Below, one piece after another: positions 1 to 7,838 of a DNA stretch of 64,000 nt (within the stretch, counting starts at the first letter, position 1; every line of letters begins with the position of its first letter). This stretch comes from Larkinella sp049445795 (GTDB lineage: Bacteria > Bacteroidota > Bacteroidia > Cytophagales > Spirosomataceae). The stretch covers positions 124,001-188,000 of the forward strand of contig NZ_JBMSDT010000007.1 of the NCBI RefSeq assembly GCF_049445795.1. Reading direction: 5' to 3'. Made by a program: the position numbers and the translations under genes. The notes beneath the pieces were generated by a model. That model was not told the origin of the DNA, did not search any database, and worked only from the letters and a program-made list of their open reading frames with translations.

Positions 1-12
1 AAAATAATTCGT

Positions 13-43
13 TTTGCTAATATTCCAAAACTCCTGACCTTTG
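13..43 (+). promoter_or_regulatory. Candidate Bacteroidota promoter for the secreted protein at 69
   Basis: A TTTG at 13-16 lies 19 bases before GACCTTTG at 36-43. This fits the -33 TTTG / -7 TAnnTTTG pattern of the Bacteroidota primary sigma factor, except that the first -7 base is G. A start site near position 50 would leave a leader of about 20 bases. Pattern match only. Confidence 0.35.
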
Positions 44-68
44 TCACGAACTTAAACAACCACACATC

Positions 69-470
69 ATGAAAACGATTGCACAACAAGTACTAATGAT
101 TCTTTTTTTCGGCTTGATTGTCCCCGTATCGAACGCCCAGGGGACCGATGGCAACGATGCCAAAGCGGAGCAAAGCGCCTTTGACGTGAACCTGTTTCTG
201 GGCCAGCGCGAAAAAATCAACCTGATGCTGGCGGTTCGTCAGCCCAAGCGCGTGACGATCCGCCTGAAAGACGCCCGCAACAGTGTGCTCTACCAGGAGT
301 CGGTGGGCAAGTCCCGGGCCAGCCACTGGCGGAAGTTTGATTTTTCGGGGATGAAAACCGGAACGTACTACTTCGAAATCAGCAGCGGCCAGCACGTCAT
401 CGTCCGCCAGGTCGAAGTGGGTGCCATCCCCGCCACAGAAGCGCAGCGGTTTATCAGCTACGCGAATTGA
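69..470 (+). CDS. Small secreted protein of unknown function
   Basis: This is a 133-residue protein whose first 23 residues form a clear Sec signal peptide ending near SNAQ, so export to the periplasm or outside is likely. The rest is rich in alternating hydrophobic residues and ends with a stretch containing KTGTYYFEI. That resembles the beta-sandwich sorting or adhesion domains seen at the ends of many Bacteroidota secreted proteins, here standing alone. No catalytic motif is visible and I cannot name a family. It is monocistronic, with a candidate promoter just upstream and a strong hairpin terminator 19 bases after the stop. The start gives an intact signal peptide. Confidence 0.75.
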   Translation: MKTIAQQVLMILFFGLIVPVSNAQGTDGNDAKAEQSAFDVNLFLGQREKINLMLAVRQPKRVTIRLKDARNSVLYQESVGKSRASHWRKFDFSGMKTGTYYFEISSGQHVIVRQVEVGAIPATEAQRFISYAN

Positions 471-488
471 GTTGGTTCCGCTGAATGC

Positions 489-523
489 AAAACCGGCTTT
501 CCTGTGTCAGGGGAGCCGGTTTT
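489..523 (+). terminator. Rho-independent terminator after the secreted protein
   Basis: AAAACCGGCT at 489-498 pairs perfectly with AGCCGGTTTT at 514-523, and a T-rich run follows. It sits between two convergent genes and can serve both directions. Confidence 0.75.
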
Positions 524-572
524 TGTTGGTTTATGGAATCAGTACAGTATTTTCAAGTGTCTGTTCGAAGGG

Positions 573-1901
573 CTACAGTTTCCGAAACTCCACCCGCCGG
601 TTTTGCCGTCTGCCATCGGGGGTGCTGTTGTCAGCAATGGCCTCACTTTCACCCTTGCCGATGATTTCCAGACGGTTTTCAGCAATTTTGAATTTGTTTG
701 CCAGGTAGTTGCGCACACTCAACGCCCGTTGTTCCGACAGCTTCTGGTTGGTCGCCACGTCGCCGTCACTGTCGGTATGTCCGACAATCAAAAACCGGGT
801 CTCTGGCTTACCAGCTAACACCCGCCCTATTTTATCCAGTAAGTCGAACGATTCCGCTTCGATTCGGTCCGACCCCGTTGCAAACAGAATACTGGAGGTG
901 GTAAACCGTCCCTCTTCCATCAACTGCGTCCGCAAGTCTTTTTCAACGGCGACAATTTTCACATTCGATAAAATAAAGCGCTGATTCTGTTCTTTTTTCG
1001 TACCGTTCAGTCGGAAATTAATGGTCGTGGGTTGAATGCCCGAAAGCAGATTAGGTGAGTCGGCCACTTTTGTGCCGTTTATGAACAACCGTAACCGGCT
1101 TTTATTCACCAGCGCCACCCAATGCGTCGTTTTGCCAATTACTTGATCGGCAATGGCGTACGGTATTTTCTCTTTTATTTCAAACGACGTATTTCGATTG
1201 AAAAGATCAAGCTGATGCTCCCTGGCATCTCCCCACAGACTGAACCCAAAGGCCCCGTACCGGTTCTTCGGATCGTTGTGTTTCAGGCCGCTGAGTGTCT
1301 GGAAATAGACGTTAAAGTAGGTATTATACAGGCTTGCCGGTACATTCTGAAGCGTCAGATCGAACTCCAGCGCCACGTGCTCCGGCAACGATTTCAGTTG
1401 CGGCACCGTATTGCTGTTCGGATACAACCACAGGCCACTTCCTGGGTCCAGGGCCACCACCTCCCCGCCCGAACTGCTCACAAATGTCCCCGGGTAATCG
1501 CCTTTCGGCGTGTCGGATAAGTGATCCGTAAAGAGCACCGTTCCGACATAATTCAAGGCCGAATCCTGTTCAGATTGTCCTGAAGGAAGGGTTGAGGTTT
1601 CTTGTGGGTTGCCCTCGACCGGCCGGGCCGCCCGTGACGGATTTTGCGGAGCCGAACTCCGGGAGTCGGTTTCCGGACTGGCAGCCGGTTTAGGCGTAGG
1701 AACTTGTTTTTTCGGACCATCGCCCAGAATGACATCCAGGGCCTCATCCGTTTTCTGAGCTGATTTCTGCTCCACTCTGCGTTCGAGGGTGCGTTCTGCT
1801 CCCCTTGTCCCCGCCCTTTCTACCCTTTTCAGAACATTTTGGGAATAAGCCGTTGAGAACAAAAAAAATGACAGGAGAAATAAAAAAGCCGTTTTTTCCA
1901 T
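573..1901 (-). CDS. OmpA-family outer-membrane/peptidoglycan-binding protein
   Basis: The protein has 442 residues from the ATG at 1901, which I chose because it begins a signal peptide (MEKTAFLFLLSFFLFSTAYS); an upstream in-frame ATG at 1967 would bury it. After the signal comes a low-complexity, Pro/Ser-rich linker to about residue 120. A lectin-like beta-sandwich region (about 150-310) follows, and then a C-terminal OmpA domain from about residue 339. The OmpA domain carries the HTDS turn (about 375) and the NQKLSEQRA helix (about 385) that normally bind diaminopimelate in peptidoglycan. The likely role is anchoring the outer membrane or a surface complex to the cell wall. The middle domain suggests a carbohydrate or wall ligand, which is inference. 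Confidence 0.85.
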   Translation of the reverse strand: MEKTAFLFLLSFFLFSTAYSQNVLKRVERAGTRGAERTLERRVEQKSAQKTDEALDVILGDGPKKQVPTPKPAASPETDSRSSAPQNPSRAARPVEGNPQETSTLPSGQSEQDSALNYVGTVLFTDHLSDTPKGDYPGTFVSSSGGEVVALDPGSGLWLYPNSNTVPQLKSLPEHVALEFDLTLQNVPASLYNTYFNVYFQTLSGLKHNDPKNRYGAFGFSLWGDAREHQLDLFNRNTSFEIKEKIPYAIADQVIGKTTHWVALVNKSRLRLFINGTKVADSPNLLSGIQPTTINFRLNGTKKEQNQRFILSNVKIVAVEKDLRTQLMEEGRFTTSSILFATGSDRIEAESFDLLDKIGRVLAGKPETRFLIVGHTDSDGDVATNQKLSEQRALSVRNYLANKFKIAENRLEIIGKGESEAIADNSTPDGRRQNRRVEFRKL

Positions 1902-2028
1902 AAGCGAGAGGGCCTTAGACCCGTTTACAGGTTGCCCAAGGGAATTTGAACCCACCATGAAGCACATCCGAAGGTAAGCGGGTGGAAAGAAACGCGGTTG
2001 TAAAAAACCGAAAAAACGACTTCCTTAC

Positions 2029-2880
2029 TTAGTGCCCGGAAGCACTGACCATCGTCAGATACGGGCCATTGTCAATCAATTCCAGCAGGAGTTGAAACTG
2101 TCGGAGTTGAAGAGTCGTAGGCGCTACTCCAAAAACTTTTTTAAAATCCTTATTGAAGTGAGAGGCATCGTAATAGTTATACAGCGCCGTTATAAAAACC
2201 AGGTCGTGTTTTTCCTTCCACTGGCGGTATTCCAGAAAAATGTGGTTGAAACGGATCATGCGGGCGTAAGCGGACGGTGAAACGCCCACCTGGTTCTTAA
2301 ACAGCAGTTGAAGGTATCGCTCGCTCACCGGTAGGCACCGGCAAATTTCAGCCGTGGTCACGCATCCCTTACGCCGGTAGATTTCATCAAGAGCCGCGTC
2401 GACCACCGTAGCCCGAAACGACTTTCCAGCCACAAAACTGAGCAAAAAATCGGTAAGAAGCGCCACCCGATCTTCGTTCCGGGTTAACCGCTCATACCGG
2501 GCAATAAGGAGGTTGAAGCGGGCACCGAACAAGGACGCGCCTTCCACGACCTGGTTGGTCAGCCGATGGACGGGGACATCAAACCATTTCCACAATGCCG
2601 TGGGTTTGAAGCTCACGCCCACAATGCCGCAGACCGGCTGAAGCGGAACCAGTAAGTAACTGTTGGTTTGCTGACCACAAATATAATACGGTACCAGGAT
2701 GCCCTTGAGTACCGGTGAAAGCACACTCCAGTTGCCCTCATACTGCATACCCAAAATGCAGGTACCGGACGGCATCAGCATTTCCGGTTCCAGGACAGGT
2801 CCGGTCTGGCGGGTTTCCATCGAATAGAAAAACGAAACAAAGGGCTGCAACGCTTCGGGAACGGGGTATTGCTGGTACAT
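2029..2880 (-). CDS. AraC-family transcriptional regulator
   Basis: The protein has 283 residues. The N-terminal 150 residues look like the cupin-type ligand-binding half found in Bacteroidota AraC proteins (DUF6597-like, with a PFVSFFYS-type opening). The last 110 residues hold the two helix-turn-helix units, with VTTAEICRCLPVSERYLQLLFK as first unit and the FNKDFKKVFGVAP signature near the end. It is cytoplasmic and DNA-binding. It lies downstream of, and is co-directional with, the isomerase/DUF1080 genes but is separated from them by a strong terminator, so it is probably transcribed on its own. It is a distant paralogue of the AraC protein at 6333-7148. Its ligand is unknown. Confidence 0.85.
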   Translation of the reverse strand: MYQQYPVPEALQPFVSFFYSMETRQTGPVLEPEMLMPSGTCILGMQYEGNWSVLSPVLKGILVPYYICGQQTNSYLLVPLQPVCGIVGVSFKPTALWKWFDVPVHRLTNQVVEGASLFGARFNLLIARYERLTRNEDRVALLTDFLLSFVAGKSFRATVVDAALDEIYRRKGCVTTAEICRCLPVSERYLQLLFKNQVGVSPSAYARMIRFNHIFLEYRQWKEKHDLVFITALYNYYDASHFNKDFKKVFGVAPTTLQLRQFQLLLELIDNGPYLTMVSASGH

Positions 2881-2921
2881 AGCCGCTTTGATCAGGGAGG
2901 AACAGGAGTTGTTCTATTGGC

Positions 2922-2953
2922 AAAAAGGTTGCCCGTGTGGAGGCAACCTTTTT
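2922..2953 (-). terminator. Rho-independent terminator after the isomerase gene
   Basis: AAAAAGGTTGCC (2922-2933) and GGCAACCTTTTT (2942-2953) form a perfect 12-bp stem with an 8-base loop. It sits 19 bases after the stop of the isomerase-like gene on the minus strand. Confidence 0.75.
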
Positions 2954-2971
2954 TATGATAAACCACACCCG

Positions 2972-3850
2972 CTACACATCGCAAATCTGGATGCTTTCCC
3001 GCAACGAGGTCAGCGGGTCGCGTTTCGGGATGAATTCCTGGGCCACGAAACCTTTGTAGCCGGTATCGACAATGGCTTGCATGATAGCCGGGTAGTACAA
3101 TTCCTGGCTGTTGTCGATCTCGTTTCGGCCGGGGTTGCCGCCGGTGTGGTAGTGGGCAAAATACCGGTGATCGCGCCGGATCGTCCGGATGATGTCGCCC
3201 TCCATGATCTGCATGTGGTAAATGTCGTACAGCAGCTTGAAGTTTTCGGAACCGACGCGCTTGCAGAGTTCTACGCCCCAGGCCGATTTGTCACACATGT
3301 AATCTTTGTGATCGACTTTGCTGTTGAGCAGTTCCATCACCATTGTCACGCCGTGCTTTTCGGCGCTGCTCATGAGCCGCTTCAGGCCCAAGGCGCAGTT
3401 TTCCAGTCCTTTTTCGTCGTCCATCCCCTTCCGGTTGCCCGAAAAGCAGATAACATTTTTCAACCCGGCTTCTTTCAGCTTCGGGAAAATGGCTTCGTAA
3501 CTCGCCACCAGCTCGTCGTGCAGCTTCGGGTCGTTGAAGCCATCGTTGATGCCTTTGCCGGCCCCCTGCGCCATCGAGCAGGTCAGGCCGTATTTTTGCA
3601 CGACGGGCCACTCGTTGGGGCCGAGCAGGTCGACGCCGGTCAGGCCGATTTCTTTGGCGGCTTTGGCGAAATCCTCCAGCGGAATTTTGCCATAACACCA
3701 TTTGCAAGCCGAGTGATTGATGCGGCCTTTCAGCGCCGGAGCGGTTTTTTCGGTAGCGTCCATCTGAGCAGCGAAAGAGTCAATAGCAGAAAAGGTCAGG
3801 GCGGTGCCAGCCAGGGTTTTGATCGCCGACCGGCGGGAAGATGATTTCAT
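2972..3850 (-). CDS. Hydroxypyruvate isomerase-like TIM-barrel protein (exported)
   Basis: This 292-residue protein opens with a Tat-like leader (SSRRSAIKTLAG, residues 4-15, then a hydrophobic stretch). It continues as a xylose-isomerase-like TIM barrel (AP endonuclease 2 superfamily). Blocks matching the Hyi family include MELLNSKVDH, DIYHMQIMEGD, HYHTGGNPGR and AQEFIP. These supply the Glu, Asp and His ligands of a metal-dependent sugar isomerase or epimerase. Family knowledge gives hydroxypyruvate/tartronate semialdehyde interconversion, but many exported members have unknown substrates. It lies directly downstream of a DUF1080 gene on the same strand, with a hairpin in the 100-base gap, which points to sugar catabolism in the periplasm. 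Confidence 0.8.
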   Translation of the reverse strand: MKSSSRRSAIKTLAGTALTFSAIDSFAAQMDATEKTAPALKGRINHSACKWCYGKIPLEDFAKAAKEIGLTGVDLLGPNEWPVVQKYGLTCSMAQGAGKGINDGFNDPKLHDELVASYEAIFPKLKEAGLKNVICFSGNRKGMDDEKGLENCALGLKRLMSSAEKHGVTMVMELLNSKVDHKDYMCDKSAWGVELCKRVGSENFKLLYDIYHMQIMEGDIIRTIRRDHRYFAHYHTGGNPGRNEIDNSQELYYPAIMQAIVDTGYKGFVAQEFIPKRDPLTSLRESIQICDV

Positions 3851-3865
3851 AAGGTTGGGAATAAT

Positions 3866-3949
3866 GAATATTGAACATTGAATAACGAATATCGAAATAA
3901 CCCAGCGTCACATCGATATTCGCTATTCAATATTCGTTATTCGATATTT
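3866..3949. repeat. AT-rich inverted repeat between DUF1080 and isomerase genes
   Basis: Positions 3878-3895 pair with 3913-3930 over 18 bases with one mismatch. Both flanks continue as imperfect repeats of the words GAATATTGAA and GAATAACGAA. The element fills nearly the whole gap between two co-directional genes. It may attenuate transcription or stabilise the upstream mRNA end. Confidence 0.7.
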
Positions 3950-3950
3950 T

Positions 3951-4670
3951 CTAGAGTTCACGAATCCGGATGTTCCGATACCACACTTTGTCGCCGTGGT
4001 CTTGCAGGGCGATGCGGCCTTTGTCAAATTTGTTGAAGCCTTCCCAGCCTTTAAACTTGCTGTCGTTCACCATCTTCTCCCATTCGGGGCCGCTGGTCTG
4101 GTATTCCACCACTTTCTTGCCGTTCAGGTAGTGCTCGACTTTGCCTTTATTGACCACCAGCCGAACCTTGTTCCATTCGCCAGCCACTTTCTGGGCCGAG
4201 AAATCCGAGGGCGGCAGCATGTCGTACAGGGAGCCCGACGTACGGTTTCCGTTTTTACCGGCCTTGGCGTCCGGGTGCCGCTCGTTGTCGAGCACCTGCA
4301 TTTCGGGGCCGGTTTGGTAGGTAGCTTTGAACTTCGGGTCTTCGTGAACACGGTAAATGATGCCACTGTTGCCTTTCTCCGAAATCTTCCATTCCAGTTC
4401 GAGTTCGTAATTCTCAAACTCCTGGTCCGTTACCAAATCGCCCCCGCCCCGGCCGGTCAGCGCAATGGCGCCGTCTTCAACCTGCCATTTGTCCGAAACC
4501 GGCTGCCCCTGCTTCAGGTACGTGTGCCAGCCAGCGAATGACTTTCCATCAAACAGTTTAACCCACTTGCCTTTTTTGGGTCCCGACGCCAGGGTTTGGG
4601 ACGTATTCACAACGGTAAGGATCAGGGCCAACAAGACCATACGGGCCATGATGCTGAGCGTACTTTTCAT
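3951..4670 (-). CDS. DUF1080 (3-keto-disaccharide hydrolase family) secreted protein
   Basis: The protein has 239 residues from the ATG at 4670, chosen because it starts a signal peptide ending near TLASG; a longer frame reaches 4751. After the signal the whole protein is one concanavalin-like DUF1080 domain. It has the usual LFDGKSFAGW opening, NSGIIYRVHEDP, the Gly-Ser-Leu-Tyr segment (GSLYDMLPP) and a closing IALQDHGDKVWYRNIRI. The Pfam family is named for hydrolysis of 3-keto-disaccharides, so a role in cleaving oxidised glycosides in the periplasm is likely. It is first of two co-directional genes with the isomerase-like gene. Substrate unknown. Confidence 0.85.
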   Translation of the reverse strand: MKSTLSIMARMVLLALILTVVNTSQTLASGPKKGKWVKLFDGKSFAGWHTYLKQGQPVSDKWQVEDGAIALTGRGGGDLVTDQEFENYELELEWKISEKGNSGIIYRVHEDPKFKATYQTGPEMQVLDNERHPDAKAGKNGNRTSGSLYDMLPPSDFSAQKVAGEWNKVRLVVNKGKVEHYLNGKKVVEYQTSGPEWEKMVNDSKFKGWEGFNKFDKGRIALQDHGDKVWYRNIRIREL

Positions 4671-4833
4671 AAAAAATGAATTTGAGTGTATGATTGCGTG
4701 CTGCACGATTGACAACGGAACAATATTAGAAAACCGCCGTCGATGCAGCAACTATTTTGGTAAAAAGCTACCGGAAAATACGTTTATTACAAGATTGATA
4801 GAATTTTACACCCAAATTCCCGCAACGGCCCTG

Positions 4834-4841
4834 CAACTTTG
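4834..4841 (+). promoter_or_regulatory. Possible -7 box for the GNAT operon
   Basis: CAACTTTG differs by one base from TAnnTTTG and ends five bases before the GNAT start codon at 4847. Such placement would give a nearly leaderless transcript. No clear -33 element is visible. Confidence 0.25.
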
Positions 4842-4846
4842 CCGCC

Positions 4847-5401
4847 ATGAAAACGCGCACCGAAATCGACTGCGGCAACGGAATCACGCTGGCGACACTT
4901 CAACCCGCCGATGCCGAAGCCATTGCTCAACTGGCCAACAACCGCACCATCTGGCGCAATCTGCGGGATGCCTTTCCGCACCCGTACACGCTGTCCGATG
5001 CGGCTTCGTTCCTGGATGCGGTCGAAAACGGCTATCTGGGGCTGGTGCTGGGCATTTATGTGGAGGGCCAATTTGCCGGAACGACCGGTGTGGTCCCGCA
5101 AACCGACGTTCACCGGCTGTCGGGTGAAATCGGCTACTGGCTCGGCGAACCGTATTGGGGCCGGGGAATAGCGACGGTTGCCGTCGGTCACCTGGTTCGA
5201 TATGTATTTGAGACAACCGAGCTGATCCGGCTTTTTGCGGGTATTTTTGCCTACAACAAACCGTCGATGCGCGTGCTGGAAAAGAGCGGTTTTACGCTGG
5301 ACAATGTCAAGAAAGCCGCCGTGTACAAAGACGGGAAGGTGTGGGATGAATACCGCTACAGCCTGCTCGACGAGAAAAAAGTAACCGCCCTACGGCCATG
5401 A
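4847..5401 (+). CDS. GNAT-family N-acetyltransferase (RimJ/RimL type)
   Basis: This 184-residue protein is one GNAT domain of the RimJ/RimL subgroup. The acetyl-CoA pyrophosphate loop is at residues 104-109 (WGRGIA), and Asn137 lies in the YNKPSMRVLEKSGF block typical of these enzymes. It should transfer an acetyl group from acetyl-CoA to an amine, as on ribosomal protein N-termini or small molecules; the acceptor is unknown. It is first in a three-gene operon. Its TGA overlaps the next ATG (ATGA at 5398-5401), so translation is probably coupled to the aaRS-like protein. The start is the first ATG after the possible -7 box. Confidence 0.85.
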   Translation: MKTRTEIDCGNGITLATLQPADAEAIAQLANNRTIWRNLRDAFPHPYTLSDAASFLDAVENGYLGLVLGIYVEGQFAGTTGVVPQTDVHRLSGEIGYWLGEPYWGRGIATVAVGHLVRYVFETTELIRLFAGIFAYNKPSMRVLEKSGFTLDNVKKAAVYKDGKVWDEYRYSLLDEKKVTALRP

Positions 5402-6336
5402 CCATCGCCGAAAAAATCCTGCAACGCATCAACCGGCCCGAGTTGCTGCGCATCCTGGCGGATGAACTGACGCCCTCGGAACTGAACACGGTGCTGCTGG
5501 AGGTGTTCGACCGGCAAACCGCCCGGTTGTCAGCCCCTGAACTGCTGAAACAGTACCAGAAAAACCGCTTCGTCAAACCGGCCGACCTGGCCGTGATGGC
5601 CCTGCGCGGCTTGGAAACGCGGCTTTTGCAAATCTTCGAAACCTTCCGGTTTCAGCCCATCGAACTGTCGCCGGTAGCTCCGCTGGGTTCGTGTTCGGTG
5701 GTGGCCACGGCGGATCAAAAGAAAATCCTGTCGGCCCTGCGCGGTACGGAAGTGCTGGCCGACGCGACGAATGCACTGGCGCTGCACGTGGCCGATCTGA
5801 AAAAAAACGGCCGGTGGCAGCCGGTTTCGCCCACCGACCAACTCCGGTTTTCCACCATTCACCGGCACGTCCGGACGCCCGAAGTGACCATTCCGGGCCA
5901 CTCGCAGCATTTCAAGATTGCCTGCCTGATTTCATCGGGACGCGATACAGGGAGTTTTCAGTTTGAGCGCGAAAGCCTGGCCGAGCACCTGGCCGTGATG
6001 ACCGCCATCTTGCGCGATAGCCTGCAAATCAGCACCTTGCGTTTCCGGCTGATCCGGCGCAGCGAAGACGAGGATGGGCGGCTTTTGGAGCAGGTAAGCA
6101 ATCATATTCGACAACTCCGGCCCGATCTGGTACTGGAAACCGACCGCACGCCCAGCCACGAAAACCGGTATTACAAAGGCTTGCAGTACAAGGTGTTGCT
6201 CACGGTGCGGGGTCAGGAGATTGAGATTGGCGACGGCGGTTTTGTCGATTGGACGCAGCAATTGCTGGAAAATAAAAAAGAGCGGTTTTTGATTACCGGT
6301 TTGGGAATCGAATTCCTGGCTCGCTTGCAGCCATGA
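5398..6336 (+). CDS. Class II aminoacyl-tRNA-synthetase-core-like protein, function unknown
   Basis: I do not recognise a named family for this 312-residue protein. Several blocks in the right order look like a worn class II aaRS catalytic core (compare HisRS or HisZ): SPVAPLGSCSVVATA (91-105), RFSTIHRHVR (150-159, motif-2-like), HFKIACLISSGRDTGSF (171-187), and a C-terminal IGDGGFVDW then ITGLGIEFLARL (277-309, where synthetases have the motif-3 region). Residues 1-90 are helical and there is no anticodon-binding domain. It overlaps the GNAT gene by 4 bases and the AraC gene by 4 bases. It could be a tRNA-independent amino-acid-activating or amino-acid-sensing enzyme. That assignment is inference. 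Confidence 0.6.
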   Translation: MTIAEKILQRINRPELLRILADELTPSELNTVLLEVFDRQTARLSAPELLKQYQKNRFVKPADLAVMALRGLETRLLQIFETFRFQPIELSPVAPLGSCSVVATADQKKILSALRGTEVLADATNALALHVADLKKNGRWQPVSPTDQLRFSTIHRHVRTPEVTIPGHSQHFKIACLISSGRDTGSFQFERESLAEHLAVMTAILRDSLQISTLRFRLIRRSEDEDGRLLEQVSNHIRQLRPDLVLETDRTPSHENRYYKGLQYKVLLTVRGQEIEIGDGGFVDWTQQLLENKKERFLITGLGIEFLARLQP

Positions 6337-7148
6337 ATCAGGGACGGGTGATTTACGAAGATGAAGCAGAACCGCACTTCCGGCTGGCGTACCCCGGCCC
6401 GGCGCTGGCGGCTTTTGTGGATTATTATTTCGAAGTCAACCAACCCGCCACACTGGCAAACCCACTGTACTTGAACGGCTTACCGAACCTTTCCAACTTA
6501 CTAACGATTAGTTTACAGCCCCAAAGCTGGCTGTCGATCAACCCGAAAACCGGGGCGCTTAAAACCGTCAAAGGCTCCCGGTTTTTCGGCAACCTGACCG
6601 AGCTTCACACGTCGATCTACCCCGGGGGCGTCCACGAATTTTACGTCAAATTCAAACCGGGGGTACTCGGCCACCTGTTCCGAATTTCGAGTGTCGAGAT
6701 TGAAAATGCGAACGAAGACCTGTCGGTTCTGCTCCGGCCCGATGAACTCGAAGAACGCTTGCAGGCAGTTGGTCATTTTCGCGAGCGGGTCTACCTAATG
6801 GAAGCTGTTTTGCAGAAACAACTTCAGGCCTTCGAGCCAGACTACCGGTTTCGACTTGTTCAGGTAGCGTTGACGCACTTTCATCAAACCATTGACAATC
6901 AATTCGTTCACCTGCATCAGCTTTGCCGCGATCTGGGTGTTTCGTACCCATCCCTGCACCGGTATTTTACCGATACGCTCGGGTATTCACCCAAGTATTG
7001 TCAGAAACTGATCCGCTTTAAAAAAGGGTTACAGTTCTATAAACGACACGGCAGTCAGTATCCGTTCGAAGAGGTTGGTTACACGGATTTCTCTCACTTT
7101 GTGAAAGAAGCCCGGCAGCTGACCCAACGACCGCCTTCAGAACTATAA
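6333..7148 (+). CDS. AraC-family transcriptional regulator, third gene of the GNAT operon
   Basis: The protein has 271 residues. The N-terminal half has the PGPALAAFVDYYFEV opening of Bacteroidota DUF6597-type AraC proteins. The C-terminal half has the DNA-binding domain, with VHLHQLCRDLGVSYPSLHRY as first recognition unit and the GYSPKYCQKLIRF block after it. It starts inside the stop of the aaRS-like gene (ATGA at 6333-6336), so all three proteins are probably made from one message. It may regulate its own operon in response to an amino acid or metabolite handled by the two enzymes; that is inference. A hairpin terminator follows. Confidence 0.8.
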   Translation: MNQGRVIYEDEAEPHFRLAYPGPALAAFVDYYFEVNQPATLANPLYLNGLPNLSNLLTISLQPQSWLSINPKTGALKTVKGSRFFGNLTELHTSIYPGGVHEFYVKFKPGVLGHLFRISSVEIENANEDLSVLLRPDELEERLQAVGHFRERVYLMEAVLQKQLQAFEPDYRFRLVQVALTHFHQTIDNQFVHLHQLCRDLGVSYPSLHRYFTDTLGYSPKYCQKLIRFKKGLQFYKRHGSQYPFEEVGYTDFSHFVKEARQLTQRPPSEL

Positions 7149-7180
7149 AAAACGGCCTGCCAAAGCTGACAGACCGTTTT
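7149..7180 (+). terminator. Terminator after the GNAT/AraC operon
   Basis: The outer stem AAAACGG/CCGTTTT plus an inner CTG/CAG pairing forms a hairpin ending in a T run right after the AraC stop. It lies between convergent genes. Confidence 0.6.
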
Positions 7181-7203
7181 GCAAAGTTCAACTTACTTAC
7201 GAC

Positions 7204-7716
7204 TTATTGCTTCTTTTCGTCATCGTCTCCATTGCCATAGCCCATGTGGTGCGGGTCGTAGCCATCCGCAGGCTTGTCACCTTCCTCCAGCATGGTGGCT
7301 CCCTGCCGAACAAACAGCGCTTCGTCCGACGGGTTGTCGGGCAATCCTTCGACGCTGCTCGGCAAACCGCTTTCCACCTTATCCGGTGCCGTGGCCGCAT
7401 CCTGCCGGTTTTCAGCAATTACATTCGGATCAACATCCCATTCCTGAAACGATCCGTGCGTGTCCGGCCGGTTTTCCGGTTGGTGGCTTCCGCCAAAGGC
7501 TTCTTTGTTTGCTCTCAGGTCGTGGGTCGTTTCACTTTGATCGTTCGCCGTTACGCGCCCCTCCCCCGTTCCAACGCCTTCGCTCGGGTTGCCGTAATCC
7601 GACGTGCCGTGCTGATAGGGATTTTTGGAATAATATGATTCATCCCGCGCCTGCGGATCGAATTGGTCCAGATTATCGGTTTGGTCCAGATTATCGGTTG
7701 TGTTGTCCATAGTCAT
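7204..7716 (-). CDS. Acidic, low-complexity hydrophilic protein
   Basis: This 170-residue protein has no signal peptide and no membrane segment. It is rich in Asp, Asn, Gly, Glu and Gln, with almost no hydrophobic clusters, so it should be largely disordered. The N-terminus repeats the word TDNLDQ twice in a row, and the C-terminus ends in a DDDEKK tail. I do not recognise a family. The composition resembles stress or desiccation hydrophilins, which is only an analogy. A second ATG two codons downstream (7710) is an equally good start. Its neighbours are convergent on one side and a KduD-type gene on the other, with no evident operon. Confidence 0.65.
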   Translation of the reverse strand: MTMDNTTDNLDQTDNLDQFDPQARDESYYSKNPYQHGTSDYGNPSEGVGTGEGRVTANDQSETTHDLRANKEAFGGSHQPENRPDTHGSFQEWDVDPNVIAENRQDAATAPDKVESGLPSSVEGLPDNPSDEALFVRQGATMLEEGDKPADGYDPHHMGYGNGDDDEKKQ

Positions 7717-7778
7717 GATGGTGAGGTTGATTTCACTTCATAACTCGGAAAACCGGGAGAAGGTTTAGAGTTTACCAG

Positions 7779-7837
7779 TTTATGGTTTATGATCTATAGT
7801 TTTCATCCATAGCAACCATAAAACTATAGACCATAAA
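7779..7837. repeat. AT-rich hairpin after kduD
   Basis: The right arm at 7820-7837 matches the left arm as TTTATGG plus TCTATAGTTTT, with a 7-base extra word (TTTATGA) bulged in the left arm (7779-7803). It lies one base from the kduD stop and may act as terminator. Confidence 0.55.
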
Positions 7838-7838
7838 A

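Noticed and set aside
2888..3844. A 318-codon open frame on the plus strand opposite the isomerase gene
   Set aside because: The isomerase frame has a leader and conserved metal-site blocks. The opposite frame has none and lacks a credible start context.
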